From contig CM038916.1 of NCBI GenBank assembly GCA_021904315.1, positions 18,063,897 to 18,127,896 of the forward strand: 64,000 bases of DNA, read 5' to 3'. Numbering within the stretch: position 1 is the stretch's first letter; each line of letters starts with the position of its first letter. The notes beneath the pieces were generated by a model. The model was given only the letters and a program-made list of their open reading frames with translations. It was not told where the DNA came from and made no database searches. The stretch is from Sphagnum magellanicum (taxonomy: Eukaryota; Streptophyta; Sphagnopsida; Sphagnales; Sphagnaceae). The translations under genes were made by a program, and so were the position numbers. Of this stretch, positions 1-13,783 are shown piece by piece.

Positions 1-576
1 GGGGACAAATGCAGGCGGCAGCAGCAGAGGGAAGGAAGGAAAGAAGGGGCGAGGAATAATAACTGAACCCATCTTGGGAATTGGGAGGATTAAGCGGTAG
101 AGCCGCGGACTAGGGACGGAAGTTGCGTTGATGAATTGCGCTGTAGGAGGCGAGACGTAGCTGGGCTGTAGCAGCTAGTTAGTGTTGTAATAAATGAAAT
201 ACGATCCTATGAAGAACTGACAGGCAGCCACCAGCAGCAGCAGCAGCATAATAATGGGCGCGTGTCCTCATGTCGACGGTTTTCATTGATGACGGATTCC
301 CATTTCTTTATTGCCGACACGCTTCTTGTCCAGCCGCCATTTTGAGAAGGGCGCCCACTTCCTTCCTTCCTTCCTTCGTACTGCTGCTGCTGCTGCTGCT
401 GCCGGCCTGCCCACGGCTCGTCCCCACTTGTGCCTCAGTAGTAGTGATCAGCTAGCGAGTTCTACAACATTACCGCTACATTACTCTTATTACAGGGCTG
501 CTGCTTCCATGATGCTCTCCATCTATCCTCCATCAGCTCTCAAATTGGAAACCAGTTTAGCAATTTTGTGAGGTAG
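1..576. other. GC-richer, gene-edge-like region with trinucleotide repeats
   Basis: This stretch is clearly richer in GC than the next 27 kb. It holds a CAG run (232-248), a TTCC run (358-378) and a CTG run (381-402), which are common in untranslated leaders and first exons. Short open frames exist (for example 311-571, plus) but I recognise no domain, and the alanine run comes from the CTG repeat. It may be the 5' part of a gene lying mostly to the left of the window. I cannot decide the strand. Confidence 0.35.
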
Positions 577-577
577 C

Positions 578-903
578 TGAAGTGGTGATCATCCATCAGA
601 TGATTTAGCCAGATTTGGCTGCAGTCTAGATATGAAAACTTACCAGTATTAGAAGAGAGCCTGGGTACCAATTGTTTTTTTTTTTCCACAATTTTTTTGA
701 AGTGGCGACCATCCATCGGATGATTTAGCCAGATTTGGCTACATACTAGATATGAAACTCACCAGTCTTATTAGGTATACCACCTTTCAGAGCCTGGTAG
801 CAATGGTTCTTTTTTTCAAAATTTTATTATTTGTTATAGTCAAAGTGGCGATCATCCATAGGAAGATTTAGCCAAATTTGGCTACAAGCTAAATATGAAA
901 GTT
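578..903. repeat. Three degenerate tandem copies, 120-140 bp
   Basis: Copies begin near 578, 698 and 841. Each carries AGTGGYGAYCATCCAT followed by a core like GATTTAGCCAGATTTGGCT, then a T-rich spacer. Related cores recur inverted near 2165-2190 and directly near 19,885, so the unit belongs to a dispersed repeat family. No coding potential seen. Confidence 0.75.
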
Positions 904-2269
904 TTTTTTTTTTTAAATTTTTTTTTACAGCAACATTCTATATTTTTGGGTACTTACTTGAACCATGTATAGATATCCAACCATTTTTTTCTTAAGTTTT
1001 GGGATCAATAATGATCTGATATTATAACCTAATTGTTTGGTATTGAATCATCAAAAATCTTGATTATTACAAAAAAAATATTGATAACCTAATTAGAGCA
1101 TAAAAAAATCATTATTGATAAACCTAACCACCATACACAAAAAAATTATAAATAAACCAGAGCTATGCCCGGTATCAACACTGGAAGGACACTACGAGGC
1201 TGTGTTTTGGTTTTTGGTTTTGTGGTTTTGAAACTTTGAAGATTTTATTTATTTTTTTTGAAAAATAGCAGTAATTTTTTTATTCGAATTTAGGCGAAAA
1301 TAAAGACAATTTTCAAAGATGATATTATAATAGTAGCTTAAGGGATTTTGGCCCCTAAGTAATAAATAATAGGTCTATTTATTTTTATATGAGGGTTTTT
1401 GAAAGATGATATTTTGGCTCATGTTGAAACTTGAGATTAGTTATAATAGAGTTATGATACCTTGAAGGATTTTTTGTTCCTTTTTAGAGGATTTTTTTTC
1501 TAAAGATTAATTATTTTTACATGGTGAAATATTTGAATTTCCACCTAAACCCTAAACCCTAAACACTAACCACATTACCTAATGGGAACCTAACCAAAAT
1601 TTAATCAGACACTAATCAGAGTTCTCTGACCCACTAATCAGGAATTAAATCAAATTAGTTCTAGTGCAAACACCCAAATTCCAAAACTCCCCCATCAATC
1701 CAAAACCCACTCTTTATTTTTTAAGGGGCGAAATTTCACCAAATATCCAGATTTTTTAATATAAAAAAATTGTTTTTTGTAGACATCTTGGACGGTTTAA
1801 AATCAGTGTGTTGGGATAGATACCCATCGGTTATCAACCTGAGTATGTGTTGTTGATTCTTTCTTTCATGAAAATGTGTTGTTGATCCTTTGAGGTTTTT
1901 GAAATAACCATGACATATGGTTCTTTGATTTTATTTTATTTTACAAAAACCCCAAGGTTTGTGTTTGTGATATTTAAAGAACCGAAACCAACAAGCTCTT
2001 TAAAAAATTCAAAGAACCACCCAACACCTATTTAAAATTGCCAGAAGTGAGAACAAAAAATTAATAATAAAAATGACCATTTTTTTTTAAAAAATTATGT
2101 GCAGCCAGCCATTAGGTAGGTAATATAAAAAGGTTTGATCAAAGATTTGTACTTCACATTTGGTTTATGGTCAGATTTGGCTAAATCTTTCCCCCATGGG
2201 TGATCCCCCATGCATTTGTTGGCGTTGCCTACCAAGGCAATGAGGATATTGTGTTCAGATAGATTTCAT
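904..2269. other. AT-rich intergenic DNA, no gene seen
   Basis: Homopolymer-rich sequence with many stops in all frames. The only landmark is a short telomere-type repeat at 1544-1564. Confidence 0.6.
1544..1564 (-). repeat. Interstitial telomere repeat, (CCTAAAC)x3
   Basis: Three exact units of the Arabidopsis-type plant telomere heptamer, followed by a mutated unit. Too short to be a chromosome end. Confidence 0.9.
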
Positions 2270-3046
2270 TAGAGAGTATAGTAGCTTAAGGCTTTTCAGC
2301 CCCCCTATTCCCCCTCTTTCAGTGGTATCCGCAAAGTAAGGAAATTTTATTAACTCTCAATATGAAATGCTGAAACTCAGCATTTAATGCACAAGGTTTG
2401 AGAGTAATTGTAGTAGTTGTACAGGTAGGAGCAGTGAAAATATACGTAGCAGCAGTGGAGGAGTTCAGGAAAAAGGGAAAGAGGGTATGAAACTCAGTTT
2501 ACCACCAAAATTGGTAGAGAAAAAACTAGTTTGGGTTTCAGTTATATTTCGTTTTTGTAAAATTTCATTCCCAGTTACACATTTGATGCCCTATTATGCC
2601 GAAACTGGCCGTTCTCGCCCCCTAATCGCCTGACTTTACGGATAACTTGAATCTCACTACTTAATCTACATTTTTTTTTAAATCCCTGATTACAACACTG
2701 AGTGAAACCAGAACTTATCCTTCAAAAGGCCCACCAAAAGATGTACATAATAATATTATTATAGATCATGATTTTGAGGATTGCTTGGACATGTGTGACG
2801 GTGTGCCATCCAATAACTACTAGAATTTGGAGTTGCTCAAGATGGCTCAAGATCAGTTAGCAGAGATCTTACAAACTAGTAAAGACCAGGGTTTCATGAG
2901 GTACTACCTCTCTCAGATTAGGTGTGGATTTTTTTTGCCTAAACAGAATAATTTGTTATAAGTTTAGATTTTGTTGCCTAAAAACAATAAACTATTTGTG
3001 CATGTCATGAGGGCTGTTAGTAAGTAAGTAAGTTGGGTTAACAAAG
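2270..3046. other. Gene-poor DNA with a short decayed reading frame
   Basis: From about 2700 to 2930 on the plus strand one frame reads with only one stop (near 2820) and an amphipathic, non-random composition (for example LLKMAQDQLAEILQTS). I do not recognise it. It may be transposon or host gene debris. Confidence 0.3.
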
Positions 3047-3139
3047 AATTACACTAATTAATTAATTATTAATTAATTAATTAATTATACTCCATTAAAA
3101 GCAGTAAAATGGAGTATAATTAATTAATTGGTGTAAATT
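3047..3139. repeat. TTAA-rich foldback, about 93 bp
   Basis: The left arm starts AATTACACTAATTAATTAAT and ends TATACTCCATT. The right arm mirrors it as AATGGAGTATAATTAATTAA ... GTGTAAATT, around a loop of about 11 bases. It resembles a very small MITE or palindromic microsatellite. Confidence 0.7.
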
Positions 3140-4349
3140 TGAGTTCACCCTTCTAAATTTGTGTAACAAAACAAGGAATGGAGATCAACAGAGGGAAAAA
3201 GAAAGACAGAAGGAAAATGTCATGGTTATCTATCTATATAGCGAGGCAAGATTTTGTCATGGTTCATTATCTAGCCTATTAGGTGAAATTTGGAGAATCA
3301 CCATGTTCAAAGAAAAAAGTAGCAAACATCTTTCACCTACCAACCATGATAAAATATTTGAGTTGGTAGTCATTAGTGAAAAGGTTTGGAAGGAATGGGG
3401 AGCCAAGAGGCAACCAACCTAATAGCTAAAGCTTGACTTAGGAGGATTGTGAAGGTCTACATCTTTTGGAGCACAATTGAAACCTTTTTGTCAAAAGTAA
3501 AGTGGTTAGGACCGAAAGTAGGAACCCTTATGAATTTGACTTGGATCCTATTTTCAACAAAGGAAAATGTTGTTGAAAATAGGTGAAACGTTGGTAGGAT
3601 TAGTCAAACAAATGAACTAGGCATTAAAGCCTAGGCTCAAGATGCAAGGATTCAAGTTTGATGGACATCAAACATCCCACTAAAAATAATGGTAGAAAAA
3701 GGTGTGTTGGTGCAAACATCCTAACATGGAATCTTGAAATCATTCGAAATTTTTATTTATTGATAATGTGTTTGAGAATCACTAAGCACAAGGAAATCAC
3801 ACACTATCTTCAATTGCAATTGGGAAGGGAGGGAACCATGATAGATGTGAACTAGAGCATCCAACCAAAAAAAGTTGACAATCAAATAAAAAACTAACTA
3901 AGAGGCAAAGGATGAAATAATTATTGCTTGCCCCAACTCCCCAAGAAAGTAGTTGAGGTAATAGCAAAAGTGGAAATGAGTATTATTTTGCAAGGTATTA
4001 ACCAGGCTTTCCCTTTGTGTGTTTTTCTTTGGTTGCAATGAATCATGTATTATTCATGACATGAGTCATTGTTGAGGGCATTTATTCATCTTTTTATTAA
4101 TTAGATGAGATTACTACCAAAAAAATTTTAATTCCTATTTATTTTTATTTTTTTATTTATGAGTCATTTTGATTGGCCCATCAAAAAAGAAATTGAAACT
4201 TTACATTCTCCTCAACATAGAGTTTTGTATTACACTATGGGATGCCTACCTTTTGGATTACCTATGTAGATAAATGAGGACAACCTTGGGTTAAAAGTGT
4301 GGTCCTATTGTGAACCTTTTTGGAACTTGATGGGAACATCATAAACCCA
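3140..4349. other. AT-rich intergenic DNA with short unassigned frames
   Basis: Short plus-strand frames (3159-3422; 3658-3855) are open but match nothing I recognise and lack a recognisable gene context. They are probably remnants of mobile DNA or chance frames. Confidence 0.4.
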
Positions 4350-4403
4350 CCCCCCCCCCCCCCCCCCCCCCCCCCACCCCAAACAAAAAAAAAAAAAAAA
4401 AAA
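4350..4403. repeat. C26 homopolymer followed by A19
   Basis: There are 26 consecutive C (4350-4375), then ACCCCAAAC, then 19 consecutive A (4385-4403). Such a long C run in AT-rich DNA is striking. Its exact length may be unreliable in the assembly. Confidence 0.9.
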
Positions 4404-4438
4404 TTCATCACACTACCATACATGTTGACATACCATAG

Positions 4439-4673
4439 CCTAGGGTCAGTTTCCACATTGACAAAATGAATAATTATTTTTTTCAAAAAATGAATTCATT
4501 TTTTAAATTTGAAATTATATAATTTTCCATTCATCTACTATAATATTGTGATTTGAATAATGAAATTATTCAAAGTGTAGCCTCTAATGATTTTCAACAT
4601 GTCAACTTCATATTTTCACAAAATTTCATTTCACTATTTTGAGAATTATTTAATGACGAAACTAACTTTAGGG
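4439..4673. mobile_element. 235-bp MITE, copy A
   Basis: The left end CCTAGGGTCAGTTT is mirrored by a right end whose reverse complement is CCCTAAAGTTAGTTTCG. The internal sequence (GAAATTATTCAAAGTGTAGC and TTATTTAATGACGAAACT) matches copy B at 15,390-15,625. Size and ends agree with a short non-autonomous DNA transposon. The target duplication is not clear, so the superfamily is left open. Confidence 0.6.
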
Positions 4674-7600
4674 TTAGCGTAGTTACTACCTACTTACCTA
4701 CATAAAGCGTTTTGGACTATTCCCCCTTTTTGCCTACCCTCCTACCTTCCTAAATTTTTTTTTTGTGCTTATTATTTTTAGTTATTGTATAGTCTAAGGA
4801 CAAATCAAGCCTACAATGCAATGCTAATAGGAAATAAAATGAAGGTATTGCAAAAAAAATTCATCATTGAGCATTCGTTTTGCCCCCATACAACAATATA
4901 CAAGAGACCCCAAATGTGAGTATTGTAACAAGTGAATATATGCATGGATAGTATTTTACATGAAATGTTAATAAAGTTTTGGAATTGGGGGCTTTTTGGC
5001 CATTCAAATAGGTACTTTGTCTCCACTTTCTTACATTAAGTACATGAAATACAAATATGTTTATTCAATTTTCTTGGCCAAACAAGTGATGGGGACATAG
5101 TCTATAATGAGAAGAGATGGGGGTATGGAAATGTCCCACACATTTATGTCAATTTTTTTGCCTCAAATTCAATAATATTTTTATTTTAAGCACCAAATTA
5201 GAAATGTCCATAATTAATATTTTAGTCCATAATTTTTTTTTCTTTTTTGACATATGTATATGATTGTTTGATTTTTAATGAGGGTTATGCATCTAATACT
5301 TGTAATGTTTACGTTGTGCACTAATATGGAAAATAAAAATTTACAAAGATGTGAAAGTATTGTAACTTGTTTGCCATCAAAATGACAATGTGCAAGACTA
5401 AAAAAAGGATAAAACAAGTTTTTTTGCAAGTTTTTTTTTCTCCATCTTCCATCTTGAACACAAAATTAAATATTTATCACATTGATTTTTAATAATAATT
5501 GTTTCAATTCATATGTATGGTATTGCACTTCCAACTCATATTGATTACTAATTGAGAGTTGGATGGCATTTAGGTTTTAGTATATTCATAAATGAGGGGC
5601 ATCTTTTCTTGTTGGGTCACTTCTTATCATGTTTAAAACATGAAGGAACTCCAATGTTTTAATCTATAGAGATCCAAACCCCTCAAGGTCACCTTTCTCC
5701 AACTTGGGTTTAGTGTGGAAAAATGGTATTGAACATGGAAAGCAAAACAAAGTGTTAATTGAATACATATATATCTCAGATGTTTTTGTCCTTGAAATCT
5801 TGAAAAGTGAATAAGGTGATATGCATACCTTGTTGGAATGGAACAAACACAATAACTTGCCTCCATAAAAAGACATCAAGAACTCAACAATCAAAACCGG
5901 CTTAAACATTCTTGGTATAATGTGACATCCCTCATTTTTATTATCTATTCTCTTTGTGAATTATATTTTACACAAACTTAAGTTCCATAACTGAATGCAT
6001 GTTTTGTGAGTGTGAATGTGAATATGGACTAATTGACCATTATGAAAACCCAAACCAACTTAACCAATTTTGATATATCAAGTATGTTTGTATAGTTCAA
6101 TTTTCAATTAAAAGATTATACATATGGCCCAAGGTAGTGGAAATAACCTTTTACCATCAATCAAACACCTAGGACAATGGAGAACCCAGACATGGAAAAC
6201 ATGACCTTGAATGACACACCCTTAATGCACCAAGTGATTAGTGGTAACTCCCCAAAGTGATGGAAAGAAAGAAGAACATGGAGAGAGTGTTTTTTTACTC
6301 CACACACTAGAACAAGAATGGTGTGTGGGAACTCCAAGATGGGACAAGGATAAAATGGCATTCACATGTACCTTTTGGTCAATTTACCTACACAATGTAG
6401 ACAATGCTAGAAGTTAATGCAAAAGGAACCAAATTAGGTCATGGACTTACATTAAAATCACTTAAAATCACACAACTCAAACTTGATAAGAGGCACCACC
6501 CTCTCCTTTTAATATAGTTTGGAGTTGTCCATAGGGAAATGTTTAAATTTTTTAGGAATCCCAAAATGGATTGCCAAAATTAGGATACATAGTGTCCAAA
6601 CTCTTTGACCTTGGGTCATAACCCCCTACAAAATTGTTTGTTTTGAACATGTAATCCACTATTATATAGCTTATGTTTAAATTTTTCCAATGAACTAAAA
6701 ATATTTGAAGTTCCCTAATTATGGGTATAAAAGATATTTTCAAAAATTAAAACCCATTGGTTTTAAGGTCAAATCAAATTTTTTATCAATATTTTTGTGT
6801 CTCATGGGTCCCACCTTTATAAGGACCTTTAGTTCTAGGTTTAAACTAGGGCCAGTTTACGCTTATTATTAGGATGGTTCAAATTTCTGTTTCCAAATAA
6901 TTTTGATTTTTTTGGACTTTGGTATTCCCCAAATGTGTTTACTTGTTCCCAAAAGGTGCCCATGGTGTTCATATGGTGTTCCTTTCAATTTCCAATGGGT
7001 TCCAAGTTCCCAAAAAATTCCTCAACATGTTCCCAAAAAGAACAGTAAGAAACAACATAGGGAAGGTAGATATAATCATATGAGCATACAACTAAAAAAC
7101 ATACCTACAACCCAAATGAAATGGGTTTGAATAGCTATACAATCCAATAGCAACAATGGTCTCCACCCATAGTTGTTCCCATAAGGAACAACTTGAAAAA
7201 CATCCCAACGTATTTGTGTAAAGGTCGTTTTTAATGGTACCATTGGAGATGCCTTCATATATTAAAATTTAAAGAAGACCTATGATTCTAGGACCTTAAA
7301 ACTTAAACATAAGATCTATAAACTTTAAACATTACATATACCTAGGACCCTAGCCCCTACCTAACCCTAAGAACCAAACCTTGTAAAAAATACGCTTTAA
7401 GACCTTTTAAGTATAGAGTTTTGTCAAATCCAATTTGTGAAGATTTGTCAAGTCTATATCTAAAGCTAGGTCTATGTCCATGTATAATTACCATATATGT
7501 TTTTGGTCAAGTTTGGGTCCATGTAGACCTACTAGGTTTAATTTTTAAACTTGGATCTAAATTTGGATGTAAACCCAATTGAAAACTTGAAACATGCCAA

Positions 7601-10600
7601 CATTGGTCAAAATTCATTTTCACAATTTGACTTTCAACCTTTTTCTTAATCATAACTTTCATTACAAATCACAAAAAGTGACGGTCTATTGTCAAATGTG
7701 TGATGGGTATTACAATTTTGACCTTACACACCAAAGGTATACCATCACATGAGGGTATTACAATTCAATTTTATTGTTTTGATGTTAAGTTTGTTCAAGA
7801 AAATCAATAATGGTTTGAGGTGCAATCTAATTTCGAGTATTCCAATAATTCAACTTGTGGATTCTTGAAATACCTACATATGGGGTCATATTAAGTTTAG
7901 CCATCTTTTGATATAAGCTTTTATCTCAACGAAGGATATCATTTAATTGCACTACCTACATTTACTACACTACTTGCTTTAATAGTTTAGAAAACATGTT
8001 GATCTTTGTCATTAAACATGCATTCCATTTGCATTTTTTTATCACATTTGTCACAAATGAAATTCAAACCTTCCTTTCAACTATTTAAAAATTCTATTGT
8101 ATTCTCAAAGGTCAATTTGCTATGGAATACCCACATAATAGCCTTGCATGCATTCATTTGAATGGCAATGATTAATGAAGCTTATCTTCAAAGTTTCATT
8201 GGACAAAAAAATGGGTCATGGAAATGTACAAAGATAAAAATAACAACCATGTTGCAAAATGAAGTGTAAGAGAATAACAACATTGAGGGATCGAATCCAT
8301 GACAAGATGCAAAATCAAGTATGTTATGTCATAAACCTATGTCCCCATAAGAGAGCAATTGCTAGAGCTAGATCAATAATCTAAAATGCCACAATTTTTT
8401 CAATAAGTTGTTATTTCTTAAACGTTTGTAGCATGATGTTGTGTGAACAATTAGCAAATCATCAAATGGAGCTCAATATTAACCACAAACCCCTCCTTGT
8501 TTATGCCTTAGAGTCCAAAAAATAAGAACAATAATTAGTATGAATCAATTGCATGTTGAAATTCGCATTCATAAGAAAAAGAAAATGTGCATAAATGTAT
8601 TGGTCTTGAATCATTTCTAATTCATGGATGTATTAGTAGATGACTACTTGCATCTCTATGTGTAATTGGCCTTATTTGATGTCATCTTTCAATTCTAAAC
8701 ATCTCATGCAACTTTAATGTCCTTGGCATAAGTAACCTTGCTCATTCAAATAAATTTAGTAAGGTCATTGTTCTTCTCAATCTTGGAGAAGGCACTATGA
8801 AGGATGAATCCCACTCCCCATGCAAGTACCTTACTAATCTTTCATCGATATCATAAATTAATTGAAACTATGGTCCAAATCTCCAAACCTTTATAATGCA
8901 TTATGCCTCGTTATGTACTCAATCACAATTTCAAATACATAATTTTAACTAACTTCATCATCCATGTGAATTTTGAGGAAAATTTTAAAGAAATAATTGA
9001 CAACAATGAAAATGATGAGTCCATTGTTAAAGTCTATAATAAAGTTTAGGTATTTTTGGATATACTTTGTAATTTCTATAAAAAAAAATTATTGAAAATT
9101 CTTTTTTTCATTGAGAATTGTTTTTATACCGAAATTCCTTCTGTTATCAAAAATGTAATGCTAAAGTGGTTGTTTATTTTTTGAATCAATAAAATTAGTT
9201 ATTTAATTTGAGTTTCAAATTAAGTTTTTAAACTTAGGATAAGATTTTTTACTATTTCTAAAGAAATTTTAAGGCTTTTTATTTGATTTTAGTGGGATCA
9301 TTATTTGTGACCCTTATTCTACTTCTGATCTATTTAGGACCTTGGGGGGTTGATGTTCAAGGTTAAAATGTGTGGAGATTCATTACATGTTAATTTTTGA
9401 TATGGAGTAATTTTGCAAAAAAGACATTTTTGAAGTCATTTTTTCCATCAAGGAGTTGTGTAATTTTTTTTTGAAATTGTATTTTTTTATTGCTAAAGTT
9501 GTAATTTTATTTCAAAGTGTAATTTGTATTTGAAGTTGTATTTGTTTCACACCTTTTAATTTTAGGTTTTTCTCTAAGCTTGTTTCATGTATATATAAGT
9601 TTATTTGAATTATTGTTGGCTGACTTTTCTGTCCCTAACTATTTGTCATTTCAAAGTTGTTAGGTATGTATTTCACCTTAGCTCCTACTTCATTTGAAAT
9701 AAGACCCAAGATATTACTAGGTGACCTTAACAACCATTTATTAATTTTCTATAAATTATGATTTTTAATTTACAAAACTTCTAAAATATTTCATTGGGTT
9801 TATACAAACAATTTAAATGCAATTCAACGAAGATCTATTGAATAATAATTTACTTCATAAAAATGAATGCATTTAAAAAAATTATAATTTCAATAATATT
9901 TAGGCCATTTTAATCCTTTTAATTACTAAAAAAACAACCATGTGATACTTTCATCTTTATGGTTTTTGTTATTATGATTCCAAAACAAGCAAAATATCAA
10001 ATGAGCATTTGGTGTAGACATAGACATATGAGGTTGCTTCATACATAAACATGACCTAGAATGTATGCACATAAAGGTATTGCAAACATAAAAATGACAA
10101 AACACCCCATAAATCATAGCTTGGTATTGTAGACAAAAAATTCTACAAAAAAAAACCCCCACCTTGAAGTGGGGTGGGGTGAAATTTAAGGAATCCACAT
10201 GAAACAATCTTCACTATAATATGCTTATTTTTACCTTGCCATTTTTCACAAATGAAAATCATGTATCAATGATTTAAATAATGGAATATTATGAATTGCA
10301 AGCCCCATTTCTTTCATGATTTTTGTTAGCACTTTGTGGTCCTCGCTCCATGGAATTGCCTCATCAAATGCAATAATTGTTCTTCACCTACAACACACAC
10401 CTATAGTTAATTAAAACTTGCAAGTAATTTAAACCATCCAAACCTTCCCCTCTTAAAAAAATGTTGGGCTTTTCACTACAAGCAATGAAGGTATTAGATG
10501 GATATCATGGCCGTCACCTCGACATTAATTTATGGCGTTGCATTGCATGTAAAGACTTTAAAAATGAACCACAAAGCATTTGGGTTTTGTTATTTTAACA

Positions 10601-13445
10601 TCCTTACATTTTTTTCAAATGGAGAAAGAGGATGGGGTTGAGGTTTGTCATAAGCATGAGTTCAATTTGCAAAAAAAAATTAAACAACTCAAGTCACAAG
10701 CCTACCATTAGTTCTCCTTTGGATGCGACTTTGTGCATTTGTAATTGGGGCCGCATATAAATAACAATTTCTTGGCATTGCTTGTCAATTGTGGTGGGAA
10801 ACTCCACTTGTTATTTTGTTGAAACAAGCACTTGCTCAAAAGTGAATTCATATATTGGAACAAACATTCTCATGTCACACAATGCACATTAAAAACCCAA
10901 ATTCAAGAGTTGTAAACATTACACATTTGGAAACAATCATATTTTTAAAATGAAGTATAATGCATGACCTTTGATACAATTGGACGGGAAGAAGGTGACA
11001 CATTACATAGATGCAAATACCATTTGCAACTATGTTTAGTTGCTCCTTTTCTAGTGCAACCTAAGGTTGTTGAAATAACTATTTCCCCATTTATGGTAGT
11101 TCAAGCATTGGCTCCTCAATGTCAATTAGTGCAACCTGGCACAACTTCAACCTCTTGTAAGGTGAAATCCTATTACATATAACAAAAAGGTCTTAATTTG
11201 TAAACTTGTGTCTTGATTATAGCACCTTGTGATTACAACACCTCACAAATCAAGTTTTATGTATTTGTCTTATACACACACTAATAGTTTATACTACACA
11301 CTCCAATAATATTTAGTCATGCATATATAGGTCGGAATAAAATTCATGGTGATATTTTCATTAAACACATTGAACGGTTTTTTTTTACAAACAAAATAAT
11401 TAACAATGTTGCATTACAAGGAGTCAATTTTGGAGATTGGTTCCCCACAATGCAATGTCAAAATCAACTTTTCTTAGTGGGATGTCATTGCATTACAAGA
11501 TTTGAAAAACCAAAAAAAATTAAAATCAATAATGAATTCCAAGGAGTTCATTCTGATTAGGAAAAAAACTAACAAAAAATAATGATGAGCTCCTATGAGT
11601 TCAATATTCCCAAAGAGGAGAGCCTTTGCTCAGATTCCGCAACTGCCACCATTAAAACAAATAAAACATCACTACACAAATACCAAAAACAATAACAAAG
11701 GACATTGACAAGTTCTTACATGTTCACAATTGCACCAAAAACAAACAAAAATGGTTGCATTTTTACTTTTGAAAACTCTTGAATTGGAATTTGTATGAAG
11801 GAATTATGAACTAAAAAAATAACAAATTTCATAATTTAAGAATTTTGGGACTCACACTTGGGATTCTTGGGAATTTATGTCATTTTCATGTAGTCCCAAT
11901 CATTATTTACAAAGTATATTATAGGCATGAAAGTGATGATTTTTCTCAAGTTCAACCCGTTAAGATTCATGTGAATGTGTTTCTCCCATGATTTCGTTCG
12001 TGCACCATTTTGACTCCAATTTACACTACTAAGTTCACCCTTTTTTGATTTGTGTAAACTTATTTCATTTTGAATTTAATTTTATGAATTCATTTTATTT
12101 CCATCCTAAAACTTCCACACATTATTTCTTTGTGAAAGTTACGGATCACACCTTATGTTTGTATTTCATTACAAAACTAAGAATTAATCAAAAAATTTAT
12201 TGTTAATACCACTTGACAAACCTATAATTGCATAAAAGAGGATGACATATTTGAATAGAGGGGTGAAAACATAATTAAAATATTTATTTGGATTGTTACA
12301 ATTGTAATTTTTTTGGATAAGAAATGAACTCATAATGTAAAGCCAAATTTGAACATTAACCTTATTAAATTTAAAATGATCCATGTTGCAATCAACTTTA
12401 GTGGATTTAAAAAAAGGATGAATTTTAAGGAAAAAGAAAGATTAATTATGGACTTTTGAAATGATAACATTAATTTTGTCACGCAAATAAAATGAAAAAT
12501 GTGAACTCAAAAAAATATGTCACTTCAATTTTAAAATAAAAATTGAAAAATAGACCACCATCAAATGAATTTTTTAAAAGTAACATGCATTGAAACTTTT
12601 TCAATACAAAGAATTTTATATTTTTAACATCTTAAAATGTCACAATTTTTGTCATCTTTATCATTTATAGTCCATTTCAAATTGAAATATTCAAACCTTC
12701 AAATCAAAATTTAAACCAATCACATATTTAATGATATCTAAAAGGTGGTCTACCAATATATTTGATTTAAAGACATAAAAGATAATTACAGTTTGTTTTG
12801 TTTGCCACATAGAGATTTCCCAAACCATGGTGTTTCATGTTGCACTCTTGGTGTCTTTGGAAAGCTTTTGATGAGAAGGGGTGCACCGATTTGGTTTGAG
12901 ATTATTTGGAGCCATGATGTGAAATAATATGTGAAATTGTATTGGTTTGGGGGTGTTCTTGGTGTTGTTGAAAAGCCCTTGGCAAGTCAAAGTTAATGGA
13001 GTTTATTTCACAATTGTCAAGGTTAAGGTGTGGAAGATATTGATTTTTTAGTGGATTTTGTTGTTGAAAATTCAAACAAATTGCAAAAATTGGGTTTGGA
13101 AGGAAAACTCAAAATGTTCACATTTGCTTTAGTGGCACAAGTTACACTAGTTATTGTAACTATAGGAATTTAGTTAGTGCAAGATGTAGAATTTCAAAAT
13201 GTGAAAAATGACTCACCTAACCATGCTTTTACCCAAAGGAGGAGGTAGGTTGAAAATTGGAGTTTTGATATTCTTTTAATGTGATTTTCTTGTGTTCTTC
13301 AACTTGCACCCAAGAAAATAAATTAGGAAGTTTCAACCATGAAGCTTTAGCCTAAAGCTTATTTGAAAAGACAACAAACAACACTGAATGGGAAGGGATG
13401 TTTGCCTAAATGTGGTAATGGAATTGGAGGTTGGTGATGAAAATG
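4674..13445. other. Long AT-rich gene desert, about 8.8 kb
   Basis: No gene, RNA gene or complete mobile element recognised. Frames are short and broken on both strands. The sequence has the low-complexity A/T texture of old mobile-element debris. A TACC/TAGG-like patch lies at 4683-4755. Confidence 0.5.
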
Positions 13446-13506
13446 AACTTGAACAAAGTGAGGTAGGTTGTTCCCAAACTATTTGGTCAACTTTGTTCAA
13501 GTTCAT
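13446..13506. repeat. Hairpin with 17-bp perfect arms
   Basis: ATGAACTTGAACAAAGT (13,446-13,462) is mirrored by ACTTTGTTCAAGTTCAT (13,490-13,506) around a 27-base loop. Weaker symmetry extends tens of bases outwards, for example GGTTGGTGATGAAAATG on the left against CCATTTCACCAATTTG on the right. Confidence 0.7.
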
Positions 13507-13783
13507 CCATTTCACCAATTTGCCACATTGTTGTCAACTCAACATTGGAAAATGGTGAACTCCACATCCTAAAATTGTTGGCCTCCATTCATCAATCTCC
13601 AATTAATTACACAAAGGATATTCCACAACAATTTTCACATTTAAAAAAATAAATAAAATGATAAACATTTTTGCATTCCAAACAATATTGCCCATTTTTT
13701 AAGCATTCAAAAATCCTTTTCATAAAAAACATGTCTTGCCTACCTAATTGATAGAAAGTGAAAAAGAAGGTTATTTCCTATCA

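Noticed and set aside
1544-1564. Possible chromosome end
   Set aside because: Only three telomere units with normal sequence on both sides.
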